From the NCBI GenBank assembly GCA_001247695.2, contig LGRX02015321.1:1-10004 (forward strand): DNA of 10,004 nucleotides. Reading direction: 5' to 3'. The notes beneath the pieces were generated by a model, which was not told the origin of the DNA, made no database searches, and worked only from the letters and a program-made list of their open reading frames with translations. This DNA comes from Cymbomonas tetramitiformis. Lineage: Eukaryota; Chlorophyta; Pyramimonadophyceae; Pyramimonadales; Pyramimonadaceae. The first letter of the stretch is position 1. Each line of letters begins with the position of its first letter. This document shows, piece by piece, positions 6,972-10,004 of this stretch. Position numbers and translations under genes: made by a program.

Positions 6972-7237
6972 GGCCTGAGTTTTGTGGGTTGATTTACGGC
7001 TAGCTGTAGGCCTTTGAGAACATCTTTTCTACGGGATTTAACGTTGGATTGGTTTACGTATCCTGGTTGGTTACCACACCGTTTCGTATTGGCCGCCATC
7101 TACCACACGACTTCCCGGAATTTCTGCTCTCTCACGGCAACCGTATCGACGACCAACCGCATTTCTTGGCCGCCCAAGACTACCGCATTTTTTTCCACGT
7201 CTTCTTGCCTCACTCCACCCCTGTAGTCTTCTTCATC

Positions 7238-9199
7238 ATGGTCGCTTCTACTAGATCCACAGCTAGCATGGCGAATCGCCGCCGCACGCTGAGCACGATT
7301 TTTGATTCCGTTGCTGCCAGGCATGCCAACACACCCGCGACCCCGCCAGCGGCACAGCCGCCCGCTAATTCGGCGGGGGCTACATTTTTGGCATCGGTAC
7401 GCACCCTACAGCGGGAGCACTTCGACATGAAGGTGGCGAAGCACGTCCAACGCAAGTTGTTCGACGGCAAAGAGGGGAGATTTTCCGGTGCGGAGCCCCA
7501 CGCGGCGGCCATCTTCACGAGGATGGTCTCTGCCCTGCAGGCGGCATTCGTCACTGAGGACATCGGTTTCTTCCCGCTCTTCACGCTGGACGACGCTACT
7601 TTGGCCGTCCGCGTGGAGGCCAACAATTTATTGTTCTCCACGATCGAGCTGCTGATCGACCCCTCGTCGCCCGCAGCGGACTGGTTGGACTCGTCCCACG
7701 CCAGCTTCCCGGCAGACGGTAAGCGTGTCCTGCTCGAGTTCGCCCGTCGGATGATCCCGATTGGGGACCCCTTCCAGGGGCAAGCGGACATGTTTGCCGT
7801 CCGCATCGCTGCGGGCGTGGACCCTCATGGACCCATTGAGGACTTCAACGCCGCGCTCAAGGCTGCGAGGACAAGATCAACGCTCCAGGACGAGGACGTG
7901 AAGTCCCTTTTCATCAAAGCCCTCGACGCCACCTTCTACCAGCCGGTGGTGTCCCGTTTGCTCCTTCACGACCAACGAGCCGCCCACGACCTACTCACTA
8001 TTCAGCAGTGGGTGCGGGAGTGCTACGGCGAGCACGTGCGGGCGGGCACCGCCACCGCATCCGCACACCGGTACTCCCACGGCACGCACTTCATGGAGAA
8101 GGGCGTTGATGGGTCGGGTGCGGCGAGTGAGATCGCGGACTTACGGACAATGGTGCTCGACTTGAAGAGGCAATTGGCCACCTTCCTCGTCACCGCCGAG
8201 TCCGAACCGTCTCCGCGGGGGTTTACCCCTCGCGCGGGCAAACCGGACTGCCGCGTCAAGACCCGTTTCGCGGCCTCGCCCCTCCCCAAAGGGGGGAACT
8301 GGTCGCAATCCATCTCCAAGAAGGTGGCCTTCCATCGCGACACCGGTGCGACCGTCCCCTACTGCCAGAATCAGGTGTGCGCTAAGGGGAAAGCACGGCA
8401 TTGGCATCGGGACTGCCCGAACGGGGGCAGGACCGGACTCTCGGCCTACGCCTTCGCTGAGGAGGCCGAGAACTCCGTACTCGCCGCGAAGTTCCAACAC
8501 GCCATCGACAACGACGACCCCGTGGAGTTCGACGCCCTTTGCATGCTTGCGGGCGGGAAGCCGGAGGTCTTCACCGATCTACCCGCATGCTCTTTCTGCG
8601 AGGAGGACGGTGAGGCCCTTGTGTCCGCCGTCACCGAGTTCTCCGAGATGGCGCGCACGGCTGGGACTACAGCATTCAACGTCAACACCTTCACTGCCGA
8701 CTTGCCGGTGGTGTCGGGGCCGCCCGCGCACTCCCCGCCCGCGTCGGTTGAGTCCGAGGAGGAGTGGACCGGTCCGCCAAACCCCTTTTGCCCTCCCGTC
8801 ACCCGCACGTTTGCCGATTTCATTGGGAGCATGGGGGTTGCGTTGGTGCCCGACGAGCCGGCCCCGAGCGTAAATTTGCTCTCCGCGATTGAGGAGCCGG
8901 AGCGCGTGGTGGAGTACAAGCCCGCAACCTACGTCGCGAGCGACGACGACGACGAAGATGCCTCAGTTGAGCTGCCACGGCCGCGGTACGGCTGTGGGGG
9001 CGGCATTCCGAGGTTCGGGAGGTCTCTCCTCACTTCGTTCCTCCTTGGTGTGTGCGCTCTTTGTAATTTGTACCACCGCCGCACCGCACGCCGTTGCCGG
9101 TGTCGGTGGTGCCGGTGCGCGCACATGCACGGGTCCACCGGTCGGTGGTGCTACGTCAACTGGCTCGGCAGTCCCGGCTGCGGAGGCTTCGCCGACTGA
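7238..9199 (+). CDS. gag: Gag-like retrotransposon capsid protein with zinc knuckle
   Basis: A 653-residue frame. The ATG at 7238 is the first in-frame ATG after the frame opens and has a good context (A at -3, G at +4). A Ser/Thr/Arg- and Pro-rich N-terminus is followed by an all-alpha region (about residues 45-300; stretches such as VLLEFARRMIPIGDPF and DEDVKSLFIKALD) resembling the capsid part of LTR-element Gag proteins. A short helix (SEIADLRTMVLDLKRQL) precedes a zinc-knuckle-like C-x4-C-x6-H-x4-C at residues 376-393, ending HWHRDC. The C-terminal third is acidic and Pro-rich. From about nt 9010 the frame becomes an odd Arg/Cys-rich stretch while another frame looks more protein-like, so the true product may switch frame before 9199. 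Gag would package the element RNA in cytoplasmic particles. Confidence 0.8.
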   Translation: MVASTRSTASMANRRRTLSTIFDSVAARHANTPATPPAAQPPANSAGATFLASVRTLQREHFDMKVAKHVQRKLFDGKEGRFSGAEPHAAAIFTRMVSALQAAFVTEDIGFFPLFTLDDATLAVRVEANNLLFSTIELLIDPSSPAADWLDSSHASFPADGKRVLLEFARRMIPIGDPFQGQADMFAVRIAAGVDPHGPIEDFNAALKAARTRSTLQDEDVKSLFIKALDATFYQPVVSRLLLHDQRAAHDLLTIQQWVRECYGEHVRAGTATASAHRYSHGTHFMEKGVDGSGAASEIADLRTMVLDLKRQLATFLVTAESEPSPRGFTPRAGKPDCRVKTRFAASPLPKGGNWSQSISKKVAFHRDTGATVPYCQNQVCAKGKARHWHRDCPNGGRTGLSAYAFAEEAENSVLAAKFQHAIDNDDPVEFDALCMLAGGKPEVFTDLPACSFCEEDGEALVSAVTEFSEMARTAGTTAFNVNTFTADLPVVSGPPAHSPPASVESEEEWTGPPNPFCPPVTRTFADFIGSMGVALVPDEPAPSVNLLSAIEEPERVVEYKPATYVASDDDDEDASVELPRPRYGCGGGIPRFGRSLLTSFLLGVCALCNLYHRRTARRCRCRWCRCAHMHGSTGRWCYVNWLGSPGCGGFAD

Positions 9200-9542
9200 C
9201 GTGGTTCGTGACATGCCATGTGCTATTCCGCCTCGTCGCCAACGGCGGGAGCAGAGACGGCAGGGACTCTACATGGCTCCGATGCCGTGGCATCTCGGGC
9301 CGCCGCCGCCTGCCGAGTTGTTTGTGGACGGCCCTCCGCTGTCGCCGGCTTCATCTTCAGATGACGAGGCTCCACCGTCGGGCAGCACTTGGCAGCACCC
9401 CGGTGCGGTGCAGTCTCCCGTGATCGAGAACTCGTCAATTTCTTCTACGAATGATTCATCACCGGCCCCGGGGGCCGGGAACTGCTTCACAGTCACGCTG
9501 CTCCGAGCCGGGCAGACGGCTCCGAAGACCACTAGTGGCTAG
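8889..9542 (+). CDS. Second retrotransposon frame overlapping the end of gag
   Basis: This frame, +1 relative to gag, is open from before 8889 to the stop at 9540-9542. It has no ATG near its beginning, which suggests expression by frameshift, or an indel that split one frame in two. From about nt 9030 it encodes a hydrophobic stretch (SSLVCALFVICTTAAPHAVAG) that could span a membrane. A basic patch (PPRRQRREQRRQ) and a Ser/Pro/Asp-rich tail follow. No protease or polymerase motif is visible. The first 120 bp or so are probably not used, because gag is the better frame there. It may be the C-terminal part of Gag or a small extra protein of the element. Confidence 0.4.
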   Translation: MRSRSAWWSTSPQPTSRATTTTKMPQLSCHGRGTAVGAAFRGSGGLSSLRSSLVCALFVICTTAAPHAVAGVGGAGARTCTGPPVGGATSTGSAVPAAEASPTDVVRDMPCAIPPRRQRREQRRQGLYMAPMPWHLGPPPPAELFVDGPPLSPASSSDDEAPPSGSTWQHPGAVQSPVIENSSISSTNDSSPAPGAGNCFTVTLLRAGQTAPKTTSG

Positions 9543-9791
9543 AATTAGTCACGCCGTGCCTGCCTGGAGGTTGGCTATAGTGTAGCCTCCTAGATGTGCA
9601 GAAGAGCTCTGTGAAGTTGAGCTATGTTTAGGGTTTTGGCAAAGTAACAGCATATCTGACAATCTTGCTGTGACCTGGGACCGCCCTGACCAAGAGTACA
9701 GGCCCCCGGTTGTGCTAGTTTCCTCCTGAAGTTGAGTAGGGAGTTTGTTTGCTTCGTTCACTACTAGCTCCGGTCACCACCCTAGGTGGTG
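9543..9791 (+). other. 3' internal untranslated part of the LTR element
   Basis: No coding frame is seen. The stretch ends with the near-palindrome CACCACCCTAGGTGGTG (9775-9791), which abuts the 3' LTR. I see no clear polypurine tract directly at the LTR border. The nearest purine-rich run is around 9729-9744 (GAAGTTGAGTAGGGAG), about 50 bp upstream. Confidence 0.5.
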
Positions 9792-10004
9792 TGCTGGATG
9801 TGACACACCGACAGTCAAAATCTGTCACTTGTCACTTCCTATAGTAGGCTGGGTGACCGTCACCAGTAGACGAGAAACACCCGTTAGTATTTATGTGTAC
9901 CTCTTTTATCAATCTGAGACTTTTACCGTTCTGATATCGAAACCCTTAACTCAGGGTTTATTCTCCGTTATCCGATATATACACACCCGACTATATATCC
10001 GACA
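9792..10004 (+). repeat. 3' LTR (truncated by window end)
   Basis: It matches 5772-5984 over its whole visible length with four transitions. The position matching the hAT insertion in the 5' copy would be about 10125, outside the window, so whether the hAT element lies within the LTR or in the leader cannot be decided here. Confidence 0.9.

Larger units (their letters stand above)
5772..10004 (+). mobile_element. Non-autonomous gag-only LTR retrotransposon, 3' LTR cut by window end
   Basis: Direct terminal repeats begin at 5772 and 9792 (offset 4020 bp) and enclose a Gag-like reading frame on the + strand. Between Gag and the 3' LTR there is room for only about 590 bp, and I see no protease, integrase, reverse transcriptase or RNase H signature in any frame. 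This matches the class of LTR elements that keep gag but lack pol and must borrow enzymes from a relative. The LTR start is TG (5772, or 5775 if the shared TGC is chance). The LTR end, primer-binding site and target duplication cannot be fixed, because the 3' copy runs off the window and a DNA transposon interrupts the leader. Copia or Gypsy membership is undetermined. Confidence 0.82.

Noticed and set aside
7049..7237. Upstream start of Gag at 7049
   Set aside because: Base 7049 is TTG. The first in-frame ATG, with a good context, is 7238.
8337..8352. DTGA aspartic-protease-like motif in Gag
   Set aside because: It sits directly before the zinc knuckle with no flanking protease features. 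Probably a chance match.
8346..8873. Second open frame within gag on the + strand
   Set aside because: An Arg/Pro/Ser-rich out-of-frame shadow. The gag frame here contains the zinc knuckle.

Overview
The window looks like nuclear DNA of a eukaryote, most likely a unicellular alga or another protist. Coding stretches are GC-rich and non-coding stretches AT-rich. At least one GT-AG intron is recognisable, and there are no ribosome binding sites or operons. I cannot name the species.

Left part (2-2820, + strand): one large gene, cut off by the left edge. It has an Ala-rich linker, a probable 2-oxoglutarate/Fe(II) dioxygenase domain with an HxD...H...R pattern, an unrecognised middle domain and a long charged coiled coil. 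It switches frame once, near 742-765, in the middle of the dioxygenase domain. This is either a sequencing indel or a disabling mutation.

Middle part (2821-4791): no convincing intact gene. It holds a 28-bp tandem duplication, a 184/185-bp tandem repeat, several foldbacks, a 27-bp inverted repeat, one exon-like stretch (4207-4350) and a five-copy 76-bp satellite. Each satellite unit carries GTAAGT-type splice-donor sequence and palindromes. The 10-mer GGCCATGTTT recurs through this region and also inside an intron of the next gene.

Gene on the - strand (4792-about 5774): two exons joined over a 109-nt intron, encoding a Lys/Glu-rich protein of unknown function. Its 5' part is cut off at an 8-residue repeat by the start of an LTR retrotransposon.

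Right part (5772-10004, + strand): an LTR retrotransposon with near-identical terminal repeats (4 differences in the 213 bp visible in both). It encodes a Gag-like protein with a zinc knuckle and a second overlapping frame, but no protease, integrase, reverse transcriptase or RNase H before the 3' LTR. It therefore appears to be a non-autonomous, gag-only element. Inside its 5' LTR or leader sits a second element, an 858-bp hAT-like non-autonomous DNA transposon (6106-6963). It has perfect 14-bp terminal inverted repeats and an exact 8-bp target duplication. The order of events can be read directly: host gene, then LTR element into the gene, then hAT element into the LTR element.
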